Positions 23,696-32,211 of a stretch of DNA of 64,000 bases are shown here, piece by piece. The DNA is taken from positions 62,001-126,000 of the forward strand of contig NZ_QXGH01000025.1 of assembly GCF_003515065.1 (NCBI RefSeq). Direction: 5' to 3'. The translations under genes and the position numbers were made by a program. Within the stretch, counting starts at the first letter, position 1. The number at the start of each line of letters is the position of its first letter. The notes under the pieces are model-generated. The model did no database searches and was not told the DNA's origin. It saw only the letters and a list, made by a program, of their open reading frames with translations. This stretch comes from Nocardioides immobilis. Lineage in GTDB: Bacteria; Actinomycetota; Actinomycetes; Propionibacteriales; Nocardioidaceae.

Positions 23696-24750
23696 AGTCG
23701 CTGGTGCGCACGTTCGGTCCGCTGGTCGCCATCGCGGTGCTCGCCGTTCTGCTGCTGGTCGTCGCGCCCGCGGTGCTCAGCCCGTTTCGCCTCAACAACC
23801 TGGGCAAGTACTGCTGCTGGGCGATCGCCGCCGTGGGGATCGGTCTGGCCTGGGGACGCGGCGGCATGCTCGTGATGGGCCAGGGCGTGTTCTTCGGGAT
23901 CGGCGGCTACGCGATGGCCATGCACCTGAAGCTCGAGGCGGCCGGACCGGAGGGGATCCCGGACTTCATGCTGCTGTACGGCGACGGCACGATGCCGGGC
24001 TGGTGGGAGCCGTTCCGCAGCGGTGCGTTCACTCTGTTCGCGATCATCGCCCTACCTGCCGTCGCCGCAGCGATCCTCGGCTACGCAATCTTCAAGCGAC
24101 GCGTCAAGGGCGCCTACTTCGCGATCCTCACCCAGGCACTCGCGGTCGTGTTCGCGACTCTCCTGATCGCGACGATCCAGGAGACCGGTGGGTTCAACGG
24201 CCTCAACCAGTTCACCTTCTTCTTCGGCTACAACCTCTACGACCCGGTCAACAAGAAGATGGTCTACTCGATCGCCGCGGGCCTGCTGATCGGGTGTCTC
24301 GTCCTGGTGTGGCAGCTCTACCGGAGCCGGTTCGGCGAGTTGTTGATCGCCACCCGTGACGCCGAGGAACGCGTCCGCTTCCTGGGGCACGATCCCGCGA
24401 ACGTCAAGCTCGCCGCGTTCGTGGTCGCTGCAGTCATGGCGAGCATCGGCGGCGCCATGTTCGCGCCGATCGCCGGCATCATCTCGCCGTCCGACGTGGA
24501 CGCAACGGCGTCGATCTTCCTGATCGCGGGCGTCGCACTCGGCGGGCGGGCGCTGCTCCTCGGCCCGGCGCTCGGCGCACTTGCCGTCGGCTACGGCCGC
24601 TCCACGCTTTCCGAGTCGTTCCCCGACCAGTGGACCTACTTCCTCGGGGCGCTGTTCATCGCCGTGATCCTCCTCTTCCCTGCGGGTCTGGCGTCTGCAG
24701 TGGGCAGGGCCGCACGGCTCGTGGTGCGACCGAAGGAGGCGACCCCGTGA
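23692..24750 (+). CDS. urtC: Urea ABC transporter permease UrtC
   Basis: 352-residue LivM-like permease with about ten membrane segments. Recognisable are YCCWAIAAVGIGLAWGRGGMLVMGQGVFFGIGGYAM and the cytoplasmic coupling loop SRFGELLIATRDAEERVRFLGHDPANVKL. It partners with UrtB. ATG 23692 overlaps the urtB stop, and its own stop overlaps the urtD GTG by 4 bases. Confidence 0.93.
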   Translation: MKSLVRTFGPLVAIAVLAVLLLVVAPAVLSPFRLNNLGKYCCWAIAAVGIGLAWGRGGMLVMGQGVFFGIGGYAMAMHLKLEAAGPEGIPDFMLLYGDGTMPGWWEPFRSGAFTLFAIIALPAVAAAILGYAIFKRRVKGAYFAILTQALAVVFATLLIATIQETGGFNGLNQFTFFFGYNLYDPVNKKMVYSIAAGLLIGCLVLVWQLYRSRFGELLIATRDAEERVRFLGHDPANVKLAAFVVAAVMASIGGAMFAPIAGIISPSDVDATASIFLIAGVALGGRALLLGPALGALAVGYGRSTLSESFPDQWTYFLGALFIAVILLFPAGLASAVGRAARLVVRPKEATP

Positions 24751-25529
24751 AGATCGACCACCCGAGCCCCGACGACCTGGGGCAGGACTACCTGGAGATC
24801 CGGGGCCTGACCGTCGACTTCGACGGCTTCAAAGCCGTCGATGGCGTCGACCTGACGCTGCTGCAGGGCCGGGTGCACTTCTTGATCGGGCCCAATGGCG
24901 CCGGCAAGACCACGCTGGTCGACGCCGCCACCGGGTTGGTCCCAGCAACCGGGCTCGCCCGCTACCGCAACCAGGACCTGCTGAGCATGAGGTCGCACAA
25001 GATCGTCCGGGCCGGTGTCGGGCGGACGTTCCAGACGGCGACCGTCTTCGAGGAGCTCAGTGTCCTTCAGAACCTCGACATCGCCGGCGGCGTGCACCGG
25101 TCGCCGTTCGCACTGCTCCGGGCACGCCGCGGCGTGCCGTCCTACGTCGCCGAGGCTCTGGAGACGGTCGGCCTGGCAGACCTCAGGGATCGTCCGGCGG
25201 GAGTGCTCGCCCACGGTCAGAAGCAGTGGCTCGAGATCGGGATGCTGCTCGTCCAGGACGCGAGAGTGATGCTGCTCGACGAGCCCGTCGCCGGCATGAG
25301 TGCGGAAGAGCGGGAAGAGACCGGTGCGCTGCTCCAGCGGATCGGGGAGGAGCGCACCATCGTGGTCATCGAGCACGACATGGACTTCGTCAGGGAGTTC
25401 GCTGACGTCGTCACCGTGATGCACGCCGGCAAGGTGCTGATGGAAGGGTCGGTCACCGAGATCCAGGCCAGCCCCGAGGTGCAGGAGGTCTACCTCGGTC
25501 GGACAGTGGAGGGAACGTCCCATGCTTGA
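24747..25529 (+). CDS. urtD: Urea ABC transporter ATP-binding protein UrtD
   Basis: 260-residue LivG-like ATPase from GTG 24747. Walker A is GPNGAGKTT (about residue 49), the signature is the UrtD-type degenerate LAHGQKQWLEIGM in place of LSGGQ, Walker B is VMLLDEPVAGM, and the switch His is in VVIEHDMDFV. It energises urea import with UrtE. The C-terminus overlaps urtE by 8 bases. Confidence 0.94.
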   Translation: MKIDHPSPDDLGQDYLEIRGLTVDFDGFKAVDGVDLTLLQGRVHFLIGPNGAGKTTLVDAATGLVPATGLARYRNQDLLSMRSHKIVRAGVGRTFQTATVFEELSVLQNLDIAGGVHRSPFALLRARRGVPSYVAEALETVGLADLRDRPAGVLAHGQKQWLEIGMLLVQDARVMLLDEPVAGMSAEEREETGALLQRIGEERTIVVIEHDMDFVREFADVVTVMHAGKVLMEGSVTEIQASPEVQEVYLGRTVEGTSHA

Positions 25530-26202
25530 GCTGCGAGGAGTGACCGCCGGCTATGGCCGGACGATGGTCCTCGACGACGTCAGCATCGAGGTGCCGGTCG
25601 GCGGCGCGGTCGCAGTCATGGGCCACAACGGAGCCGGCAAGACCACCCTGCTCCGGGTCGCCGTCGGGCTGGTCCCGGTCAGGACGGGCAGCGTCCTCCT
25701 GGACGGCCAGGACGTGACGCCTCTCCGACCGAGCGCCCGGGTCAAGCGCGGGCTGGGCTACGTGCCGCAGGGACAGCAGTCCTTCGCGCACATGACGACG
25801 CTGGAGAATCTCCAGCTCATCACCACTGCCCGGTCCGCGATCGACGAGGTGCTCGACACGTTCCCCGCGCTGCGGGGACTGCTCAGTCGGCGTGCGGGAC
25901 TGCTGTCCGGCGGCCAGCGCCAGCAGCTCGCCATCGCGCGCACGCTGCTGACGCGTCCGCGGATGCTCATCCTGGACGAGCCCACCGAGGGAATCCAGCC
26001 GAACGTGGTGACCGAGATCGAGGGGGTGATCTCCGGCCTCACCGATCGGGGCGACCTCTCTGTGCTGCTCGTCGAGCAGCACGTCGGGTTCGCGCTGAGG
26101 GCCACCGGCAGCTACTACGTGCTCGAGTCAGGTCGGGTCACATCTCGTGGCGAGGGCGGGCCCGCCGCGATCGACGCCGTTCGCGCGGCGATGGCAGTCT
26201 GA
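25522..26202 (+). CDS. urtE: Urea ABC transporter ATP-binding protein UrtE
   Basis: 226-residue LivF-like ATPase. Walker A is GHNGAGKTT (about residue 35), the Q-loop is YVPQGQQSF, the signature LLSGGQRQQLAIAR, Walker B MLILDEPTEGIQPN, and the switch His lies in VEQHVGFAL. The QQSFAHMTTLENL segment is typical of UrtE. It ends 4 bases before ureA, so transport and urease genes are one transcription unit. Confidence 0.94.
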   Translation: MLELRGVTAGYGRTMVLDDVSIEVPVGGAVAVMGHNGAGKTTLLRVAVGLVPVRTGSVLLDGQDVTPLRPSARVKRGLGYVPQGQQSFAHMTTLENLQLITTARSAIDEVLDTFPALRGLLSRRAGLLSGGQRQQLAIARTLLTRPRMLILDEPTEGIQPNVVTEIEGVISGLTDRGDLSVLLVEQHVGFALRATGSYYVLESGRVTSRGEGGPAAIDAVRAAMAV

Positions 26203-26206
26203 CGCC

Positions 26207-26509
26207 ATGCACCTCACCCCTGCGGACACCGAAAAGCTGCTGCTCGCCGTGGCCGGGATGGTCGCCCGTGACCGGCGCGCCCGAGGCATCCCGCTCAACT
26301 ACCCCGAGACCGTTGCGCTCCTCAGCTGCTGGGTCATCGAGGAGGCCCGGGCCGGAGCGTCGGTCGTCGACCTGATGTCGCGCGGCAGAGAGGTGCTCGC
26401 GCGCGACGAGGTGATGGGAGGCGTCGCCGAGATGCTGTCCGACGTCCAGGTGGAGGCGACGTTCCCCGACGGCCGCAAGCTCGTCACCCTTCACCACCCC
26501 ATCGTCTAA
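26207..26509 (+). CDS. ureA: Urease gamma subunit
   Basis: 100 residues, the standard length. MHLTPADTEKLLLAVAGMVA opens the family profile, and RARGIPLNYPETVALL and SDVQVEATFPDGRKLVTLHHPI follow. It is a structural subunit of the (alpha-beta-gamma)3 nickel urease. Start ATG 26207; an in-frame extension upstream lies inside urtE and was rejected. Confidence 0.95.
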   Translation: MHLTPADTEKLLLAVAGMVARDRRARGIPLNYPETVALLSCWVIEEARAGASVVDLMSRGREVLARDEVMGGVAEMLSDVQVEATFPDGRKLVTLHHPIV

Positions 26510-26518
26510 GGAGACACC

Positions 26519-26851
26519 GTGGCACTCACAACATCCGGACCCGGCGCGATCCGGGTGGCCGAGGGCACGATCGTGCTCAACGCCGACCGCACCGGAGACG
26601 AGAGGCTCCGGCTCGTGATCACCAACACTGGCGACAGGCCGGTCCAGATCGGCTCCCACATACACCTCCCCGACGTCAACGCCGCACTGGCTTTCGACCG
26701 TGCGGCGGCCGCCGGGTTCCGCCTGGACATCCCGTCGGGCACCTCGCGGCGGTTCGAACCGGGCGCTTCGCAGGAGGTCGACCTGGTCGCGATGCGCGGG
26801 CGCCGACTGGTCCCCGGCATCCAGGTCAAGCCGGCAGGTCAGCATGGCTGA
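26519..26851 (+). CDS. ureB: Urease beta subunit
   Basis: 110 residues from GTG 26519, with AAGGAGA upstream. The beta-sandwich pattern includes VLNADRTGDERLRLVITNTGDRPVQIGSHIH and FDRAAAAGFRLDIPSGTSRRFEPG. It packs against UreC in the enzyme. Its 3' end overlaps ureC by 8 bases. Confidence 0.95.
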   Translation: MALTTSGPGAIRVAEGTIVLNADRTGDERLRLVITNTGDRPVQIGSHIHLPDVNAALAFDRAAAAGFRLDIPSGTSRRFEPGASQEVDLVAMRGRRLVPGIQVKPAGQHG

Positions 26852-28550
26852 GATCAGCCGGGCGTCGTACGCCGCCCTCTACGGGCCCACCGTCGGCGAC
26901 CAGCTCCGACTCGGCGACACGGACCTCTGGATCGAGGTCACCGAGGATCGCACGACCGGGGGCGAAGAAGCTGTCTTCGGCGGCGGCAAGTCGATCCGCG
27001 AGTCGATGGCGCAGTCTACGGTGACGTCCGCCGACGGGGCGCTCGACACCGTGATCACCAACGCGGTCGTCCTCGACCACTGGGGCGTGGTGCGCGCCGA
27101 TGTCGGGATCAAGGACGGACGGATCGTCGGCCTCGGCCGCTCGGGCAACCCCGACATCGCTGACGGCGTGCATCCCGCCCTCGTGATCGGCCCCGGCACC
27201 GACGTCGTGTCGGGCGAGGGCAAGATCCTCACGGCCGGCGCCGTCGACGTCCACGTCCACCTGCTGTCGCGCTCGCAGGTCCACGAGGCCCTGGCCACCG
27301 GCATCACCACGATCGGCGGCGGCGGCACCGGGCCCTCCGAGGGCTCGAAGGCCACGACCGTCACGCCCGGACCGTGGCACCTCGCGGCGGTCCATCGCGC
27401 GCTTGACGACCTCCCGGTCAACGTGCTGTTGATGGGCAAAGGCAACACGGTGAGCGCCCCCGGCCTCGCCGAGCAGGCGCTCGCCGGCGCGGCGGCGTAC
27501 AAGGTCCACGAGGACTGGGGCTCCACTCCGGCTGCGATCGACGCGGCACTACGCGCCGCGGAGGAGTTCGGGTTGCAGGTGGCACTGCACTCGGACAGCC
27601 TCAACGAGGCCGGGTACGTCGAGTCGACGATCGGGGCGATCGCCGGCCGCTCCATTCACGCCTTCCACGCCGAGGGGGCCGGTGGCGGGCACGCACCGGA
27701 CATCCTGACCGTCGCCTCGCTCCCCCACGTGATCCCCGGTTCCACCAACCCGACGTTGCCGCACACGGTGAACACGGTGGCCGAGCACCTCGACATGTTG
27801 ATGGTCTGCCACCACCTCAACCCCCAGGTGCCTGAGGACCTAGCCTTCGCCGAGTCCCGGATCCGTGCGACCACCATCGCAGCCGAGGATGTCCTGCACG
27901 ACAGAGGAGCGCTGTCGATCACGTCGTCGGACGCCCAGGCGATGGGGCGCATCGGCGAGGTCGTCTGCCGCACGTGGCAGGTTGCGCACGTGATGAAGGC
28001 GCGGTACGGCGACCATGCCGACCTGGGAGGCGGCCCCGCCGACAACCTGCGGGCCAGGCGCTACATCGCCAAGTACACGATCAATCCGGCGATCGCGCAC
28101 GGGATCGGGCACGAGGTCGGCTCCATCGAGGTCGGCAAGCTCGCCGACCTGGTCCTGTGGGATCCCCGCTTCTTCGGCATCCGGCCGTCAGTGGTCATGA
28201 AGGGCGGGGCTCTCGTCTGGGGTGCGCTGGGCGATCCCAACGCCTCCATCCCCACCCCGCAGCCCGTGCTCATGCGGCCGACCCTGATGGCCGATGCGAG
28301 CGCGTACTCGGTCAGCTTCGTCGCACCGGCCGCGCTCGACGACGGACTGGCGGACCGGCTCGGGCTGCGCCGCCGCCTCGGCAGCGTCACGCCAACCCGA
28401 GCCGTCACCAAGGCAGAGATGATCAACAACGCCGCCCTCCCCCGCATCGACATCGATCCGGAGACGTTCGAGATCGACATCGACGGGGAGCGGGTCACGC
28501 CGGCGCCGGTCGAGTCGCTGCCCCTCACCCAGCTGTACGCGATGTTCTGA
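26844..28550 (+). CDS. ureC: Urease alpha (catalytic) subunit
   Basis: 568 residues. All nickel-site residues are present: H137 and H139 (VDVHVHL), carbamylated K220 (YKVHEDWG), H249, H275 (AFHAEGAGGGHAPD) and D363 (SSDAQAMGR). The mobile-flap Cys322-His323 in MVCHHLNP is also there. It hydrolyses urea to ammonia and carbamate in the cytosol. Overlaps: 8 bases with ureB, 1 base with ureF. Confidence 0.97.
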   Translation: MAEISRASYAALYGPTVGDQLRLGDTDLWIEVTEDRTTGGEEAVFGGGKSIRESMAQSTVTSADGALDTVITNAVVLDHWGVVRADVGIKDGRIVGLGRSGNPDIADGVHPALVIGPGTDVVSGEGKILTAGAVDVHVHLLSRSQVHEALATGITTIGGGGTGPSEGSKATTVTPGPWHLAAVHRALDDLPVNVLLMGKGNTVSAPGLAEQALAGAAAYKVHEDWGSTPAAIDAALRAAEEFGLQVALHSDSLNEAGYVESTIGAIAGRSIHAFHAEGAGGGHAPDILTVASLPHVIPGSTNPTLPHTVNTVAEHLDMLMVCHHLNPQVPEDLAFAESRIRATTIAAEDVLHDRGALSITSSDAQAMGRIGEVVCRTWQVAHVMKARYGDHADLGGGPADNLRARRYIAKYTINPAIAHGIGHEVGSIEVGKLADLVLWDPRFFGIRPSVVMKGGALVWGALGDPNASIPTPQPVLMRPTLMADASAYSVSFVAPAALDDGLADRLGLRRRLGSVTPTRAVTKAEMINNAALPRIDIDPETFEIDIDGERVTPAPVESLPLTQLYAMF

Positions 28551-29206
28551 TGCACCACGAACTGGTGATGATGCTCCTCGCTGACGCCCGGCTTCCGGCG
28601 GCCGGGCACACGCAGTCCGGCACCGTCGAGGCCGCGCTCGCTCACGGATTGACCACGCACGACGTCCCGGCGTACCTCCGCACCCGGCTCCGCAGCGTCA
28701 CGCTGGTCGAGGCCGGGACTGCCGTTGTCGCACGCCATCGAGCCGGGCCCGGTGGCAAGCTCGCCGAGGTCGACGTGGCGTGGGCAGCCCGTACTCCGAG
28801 CAGCGCCCTTCGGCAGGCGTCCCGGAGCCAGGGACGGGCACTGCGGCGTCTCGCCGGCGCGCTGTGGCCGGAAGGACTGACGCCACTCCGCGACCTCGCC
28901 GCACCCTCCCGGGCGACCGTTCTCGGCGTCGTTGCCGGTCACCTCGGCCTTCCCGCCGGCTCACTCGCGCGCCTGGTCGGGTACGACGATGTGCAGACCG
29001 TGTGCGCAGCGGTGCTCAAGCTCGCGCCGATGGACCCGGCCGTCGCGACCGGGTGGGTCGCGGCCGCGCTGCCGGAGGTCACCGCTCTGGCCACACAGGT
29101 CGCCGACCTCACCACACCGGACCAGATCCCATCGGTCGGATGCCCGCAGATCGAGGTGTGGGCGCAGGCCCACTCCATCACGAGCAGGAGGCTCTTCCGT
29201 GCCTGA
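28550..29206 (+). CDS. ureF: Urease accessory protein UreF
   Basis: 218 residues. All-helical UreF with LADARLPAAGHTQSGTVEAAL near the start and the C-terminal SITSRRLFRA typical of the family. It works with UreG and UreD in GTP-dependent nickel delivery to UreC. ATG 28550 shares its A with the ureC stop. The C-terminus overlaps ureG by 8 bases. Confidence 0.92.
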   Translation: MHHELVMMLLADARLPAAGHTQSGTVEAALAHGLTTHDVPAYLRTRLRSVTLVEAGTAVVARHRAGPGGKLAEVDVAWAARTPSSALRQASRSQGRALRRLAGALWPEGLTPLRDLAAPSRATVLGVVAGHLGLPAGSLARLVGYDDVQTVCAAVLKLAPMDPAVATGWVAAALPEVTALATQVADLTTPDQIPSVGCPQIEVWAQAHSITSRRLFRA

Positions 29207-29918
29207 GCACGCACCCTACGACGAGGACAGCCACGACCGTGGACATGCCGACCGTGCTCTGCGCCTCGGTGTCTGCGGTCCGGTCGGCACCGGGAAGAGC
29301 TCGCTCATCGCGCTGCTCTGCCGCGAGCTCGCGGCAACGCTCGAGCTGGCCGTCATCACCAACGACATCTACACCGACGAGGACGCACGGTTCCTCCGTT
29401 CGGCCGGTGTGCTCGATGCCGAACGGATCCGGGCGGTCGAGACCGGCGCCTGCCCCCACACCGCCATCCGCGATGACATCAGCGCCAATCTGCTCGCGGT
29501 CGAGGAGCTCGAGGAAGAGTACGGCGACCTCGACGTCGTCCTGGTCGAATCGGGTGGCGACAACCTGACCGCCACCTTCTCTCCCGCTCTCGTCGACGCA
29601 CAGATCTTCGTGCTCGACGTCGCCGGCGGGGGCGACGTCGCTCGCAAGGGCGGACCGGGGATCGAGCGCGCCGACCTCCTCGTCGTCAACAAGACCGACC
29701 TGGCGCCGTACGTCGGGGTCGACGTGCCCCAGATGATCGCCGACGCGAGGGCCGTGCGAGGGGCCCGCCCGGTTCTCGGTCTGTCCCGCACCGATCGGGC
29801 GAGCGTCAACGAGCTCGTCACCTGGCTCAGCGAGATCCTGGCCTCGCACCGCGCGGGCGCGCTGATACCCCGCGATCCGGGACCGATGGCGCGACACAGC
29901 CATGCTCACGAACACTGA
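29199..29918 (+). CDS. ureG: Urease accessory GTPase UreG
   Basis: 239 residues from GTG 29199. P-loop GPVGTGKSSL (family usual GPVGSGKT), ITNDIYTDEDARFL, the invariant nickel motif as CPHTAIRDD (C-P-H), VESGGDNLTATFSP, and NKTDLAPYVG for guanine binding. The N-terminus has D/H-rich residues (PYDEDSHDRGHADR) and the C-terminus reads HSHAHEH, both possible nickel-binding tails that may offset the absence of ureE. Confidence 0.95.
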   Translation: MPEHAPYDEDSHDRGHADRALRLGVCGPVGTGKSSLIALLCRELAATLELAVITNDIYTDEDARFLRSAGVLDAERIRAVETGACPHTAIRDDISANLLAVEELEEEYGDLDVVLVESGGDNLTATFSPALVDAQIFVLDVAGGGDVARKGGPGIERADLLVVNKTDLAPYVGVDVPQMIADARAVRGARPVLGLSRTDRASVNELVTWLSEILASHRAGALIPRDPGPMARHSHAHEH

Positions 29919-30648
29919 GCGGGTCGGCCGGACCCGCGTCCGCGTCAGCTCGGATCCAGCCGGCGGCCGCTGCCGGGTTCGGACCGTCATGACCGGCTCC
30001 GACCCCTCCGCCGCTCTCGTGCGACCGATGGTCCTGCACCACGATTCCCGGGCCGCCCGGGTCAGCCTGGTGCCCGAGGGTGCGCTCCTTCTCGCCGGGG
30101 ACGCGATCGAGGTCGACATCACCGTCGACGCCGGGGCCCGGCTCGATCTCGTGGAGCCGGGCGGCACGGTGGCGTTCGACATGCGCGGCGGCCAGGCCCG
30201 CTGGGACGTGCGGGTGCGGCTCGGCCGCGAGGCGGTCCTGACCTGGGCCGGCGAACCGTTCGTGGTCGCAGCCGGGGCCGGCGTCAGTCGTCGCCTCGAC
30301 CTCGAGCTGGCCGCCGGGGCCTGGGTCGCGATGCGGGAGACCGTCGTCCTGGGCCGGTACGGCGAGCAACCCGGCCGGTTGCATCAACGCACCACCGTCG
30401 CGGTCGAGCGCAGCCCGGTGCTGGTCGAGGAGCTGCCGCTCGATGCAGCCACCGCGCCCGGGCTCCTCGGTGGACACCGTGTCCTCAGCTCGGTGCTCCT
30501 GCTCGGCAGGCAGCTCGCTCCCGACCCGACGGCGACCGAGCGCTACGACCTCGATGCCGGCGGGCACCTGTGGCGCCGGCTCGGCATCCAGGCGCACGAG
30601 ACTGCCCTGCCCGACGCCTGGGTGGACGCCCTGCGAGCAATCAGCTGA
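29902..30648 (+). CDS. ureD: Urease accessory protein UreD (UreH)
   Basis: 248 residues of a beta-rich scaffold. Segments VRPMVLHHDSRAARVSLVPEGALLLAGD and ITVDAGARLDLVEPGGTVAFDM match UreD/UreH. It bridges UreC with UreFG during nickel insertion. The start overlaps ureG by 17 bases. Last gene of the urea cluster; it converges on the amide-sensor candidate, 7 bases away. Confidence 0.9.
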   Translation: MLTNTERVGRTRVRVSSDPAGGRCRVRTVMTGSDPSAALVRPMVLHHDSRAARVSLVPEGALLLAGDAIEVDITVDAGARLDLVEPGGTVAFDMRGGQARWDVRVRLGREAVLTWAGEPFVVAAGAGVSRRLDLELAAGAWVAMRETVVLGRYGEQPGRLHQRTTVAVERSPVLVEELPLDAATAPGLLGGHRVLSSVLLLGRQLAPDPTATERYDLDAGGHLWRRLGIQAHETALPDAWVDALRAIS

Positions 30649-30655
30649 GGTCCGT

Positions 30656-31720
30656 TCAATGGGCGCGCGCGATCTGCTGCTCGACGCGGAACTCGAGTCC
30701 GTCCGCCGCGGCGACATACACGTCCTGGTCGATCAGGTTGCCGTCGAGCCGCATCAGCCCACGAGGACTGGAGTAGAAGTGCCCGTCCCGCATCCGCCGC
30801 ACGGCACCGACGTCGATCGACCCGCAGACCTCGCCGACCCGGGCAAGGAAGTACAGCGCCTCGTAGCAGGACTCGCCGACCGCGTTGAGCGTCGGGGCCC
30901 AACGGCCCCACCGCGCGTAGTAGGCCTGGGCGAGCTCAGCGCTCTCCGCGGTGCCGAGGGCGTCGAAGTACGCCGCGGCCGCGTAGATGCCCTCGTTGGC
31001 GGCCGCACCTCCCGCGAGCAACGTGTTCTCCTCGATCGCCGGGCTGAGCCGCGGCATGGCCGCGCTGAGGCCGGAGCGAGCGAACTGCCGGTTGAAGTGG
31101 ACCGCGTCCTGACCCATCAGGAGCATGATCACGCCGTCGACCGGCTCTCGCGACAGGTGGGTGATGACCTGGTGGAAGCTCGTGGTGCCGAGCGGCACGT
31201 AGGTCTCACTGACGACCTCCGACGGAGTGTCCTGCAGCGCGAGACGCGCCGTCGCACCGGTCACCCGAGGAAAGACGTAGTCGTTCCCGACGATCGCCCA
31301 ACGACCGATCGACAGCTCCTCCCGCATCCAGTGCGCCGCGGGGAGGAGCTGGTTGATAGGGCGTTCGCCGAGCATGAACACACCGGGCGTCTCGTCGCCA
31401 CCCTCGTGCATGGCAGCGAACGCGTAGACGACCCGGCCGCCTACCCGCCGGGTGATCGCCTGGCGAACGGCCGAGATGTGCCATCCCGCGACGGCCTGGA
31501 CCCGACCCCGGTCGACGAGTGCGCCCACGTCATCTGCGACGATCGCCGGCTCACGTCCCCCGTCGACGACGACGAGCTCGACCTGGCGCCCCGCGATGCC
31601 CGCCGTCGCATTGAGCTGCTCGACGGCAAGCTCACCGCACGCCAGGCACGACGGACCGTAGATCCCTGTCGGGCCCTGGAGCGGCACCACGAAGGCGATC
31701 GAGAGCTGAGAGTCGGGCAA
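30656..31720 (-). CDS. Cytosolic AmiC/UrtA-like binding protein, candidate amide or urea sensor
   Basis: 354-residue periplasmic-binding-protein fold (branched-chain amino acid/UrtA/AmiC family) without a signal peptide or lipobox, so it should stay in the cytosol. It shares DYVFPR and a YVPLG strand with UrtA at equivalent places, plus FVVPLQGPTGIYGPSCLACGEL at the start. AmiC of Pseudomonas is a cytosolic sensor of this fold that controls amidase expression. Located right behind the urease genes and divergent from a MarR regulator, it could sense urea or amides. The partner is unknown. Confidence 0.78.
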   Translation of the reverse strand: MPDSQLSIAFVVPLQGPTGIYGPSCLACGELAVEQLNATAGIAGRQVELVVVDGGREPAIVADDVGALVDRGRVQAVAGWHISAVRQAITRRVGGRVVYAFAAMHEGGDETPGVFMLGERPINQLLPAAHWMREELSIGRWAIVGNDYVFPRVTGATARLALQDTPSEVVSETYVPLGTTSFHQVITHLSREPVDGVIMLLMGQDAVHFNRQFARSGLSAAMPRLSPAIEENTLLAGGAAANEGIYAAAAYFDALGTAESAELAQAYYARWGRWAPTLNAVGESCYEALYFLARVGEVCGSIDVGAVRRMRDGHFYSSPRGLMRLDGNLIDQDVYVAAADGLEFRVEQQIARAH

Positions 31721-31771
31721 TGGACCTCCGAGCGCTGGTGGGCGGCAGCCCCTGGCGACGGTGCGAGGTGC

Positions 31772-31800
31772 GGTTCACCCAGACTTCTCGGGCGTGAACC
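31772..31800. promoter_or_regulatory. Inverted repeat in the sensor/MarR divergent spacer
   Basis: GGTTCAC (31772-31778) and GTGAACC (31794-31800) are perfect inverted arms 15 bases apart. The right arm touches a -10-like TAGGAT (31801-31806), and the MarR GTG follows 6 bases later, suggesting a leaderless transcript repressed from this operator. MarR autoregulation is common; binding here is inferred. Confidence 0.45.
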
Positions 31801-31812
31801 TAGGATAGGGAC

Positions 31813-32211
31813 GTGAACGGCGACGCGCCGACAAGTCTCGCTGTCCGACTGCGGCAGGCGGAGGCAGCGATCCGAGGCCGCCTGCTCCCTGTTCTGGTCG
31901 AGCACGGGCTGTCGATGGAGCACTGGCGGATCGTGGCCGTGGTCGATGATCATCCCGGCATCGGCATGAGCTCGGTCGCCGCCGCCGCGGTCGTCCCCGC
32001 GGCCACACTGACCCGGCACATGGACAAGCTCGTCGAGCTCGGCCTCGTCGTACGTCATGTCGATCCCGCCGACAGGCGGCGCGTCGTGGTGGCGCTGTCC
32101 CCCCGCGGTCGCGACCTGGCCGCCCTCCTGCGCGCGGAGGAACGGCTGGCCGCTCACCCAGCAGCCCTGGAAGTGACGGGGGCCGACACCCACCTTCAGG
32201 TCACCGGCTGA
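31813..32211 (+). CDS. MarR family transcriptional regulator
   Basis: 132 residues from GTG 31813. The winged HTH is visible: LLPVLVEHGLSMEHWRIVAVV, then GMSSVAAAAVVPAATLTRHMDKLVELGLV and the wing RHVDPADRRRVVVALSPRG. It is short at the C-terminus. Divergent from the cytosolic binding protein and preceded by an inverted repeat. The ligand is unknown. Its end overlaps the convergent hydrolase gene by 16 bases. Confidence 0.87.
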   Translation: MNGDAPTSLAVRLRQAEAAIRGRLLPVLVEHGLSMEHWRIVAVVDDHPGIGMSSVAAAAVVPAATLTRHMDKLVELGLVVRHVDPADRRRVVVALSPRGRDLAALLRAEERLAAHPAALEVTGADTHLQVTG

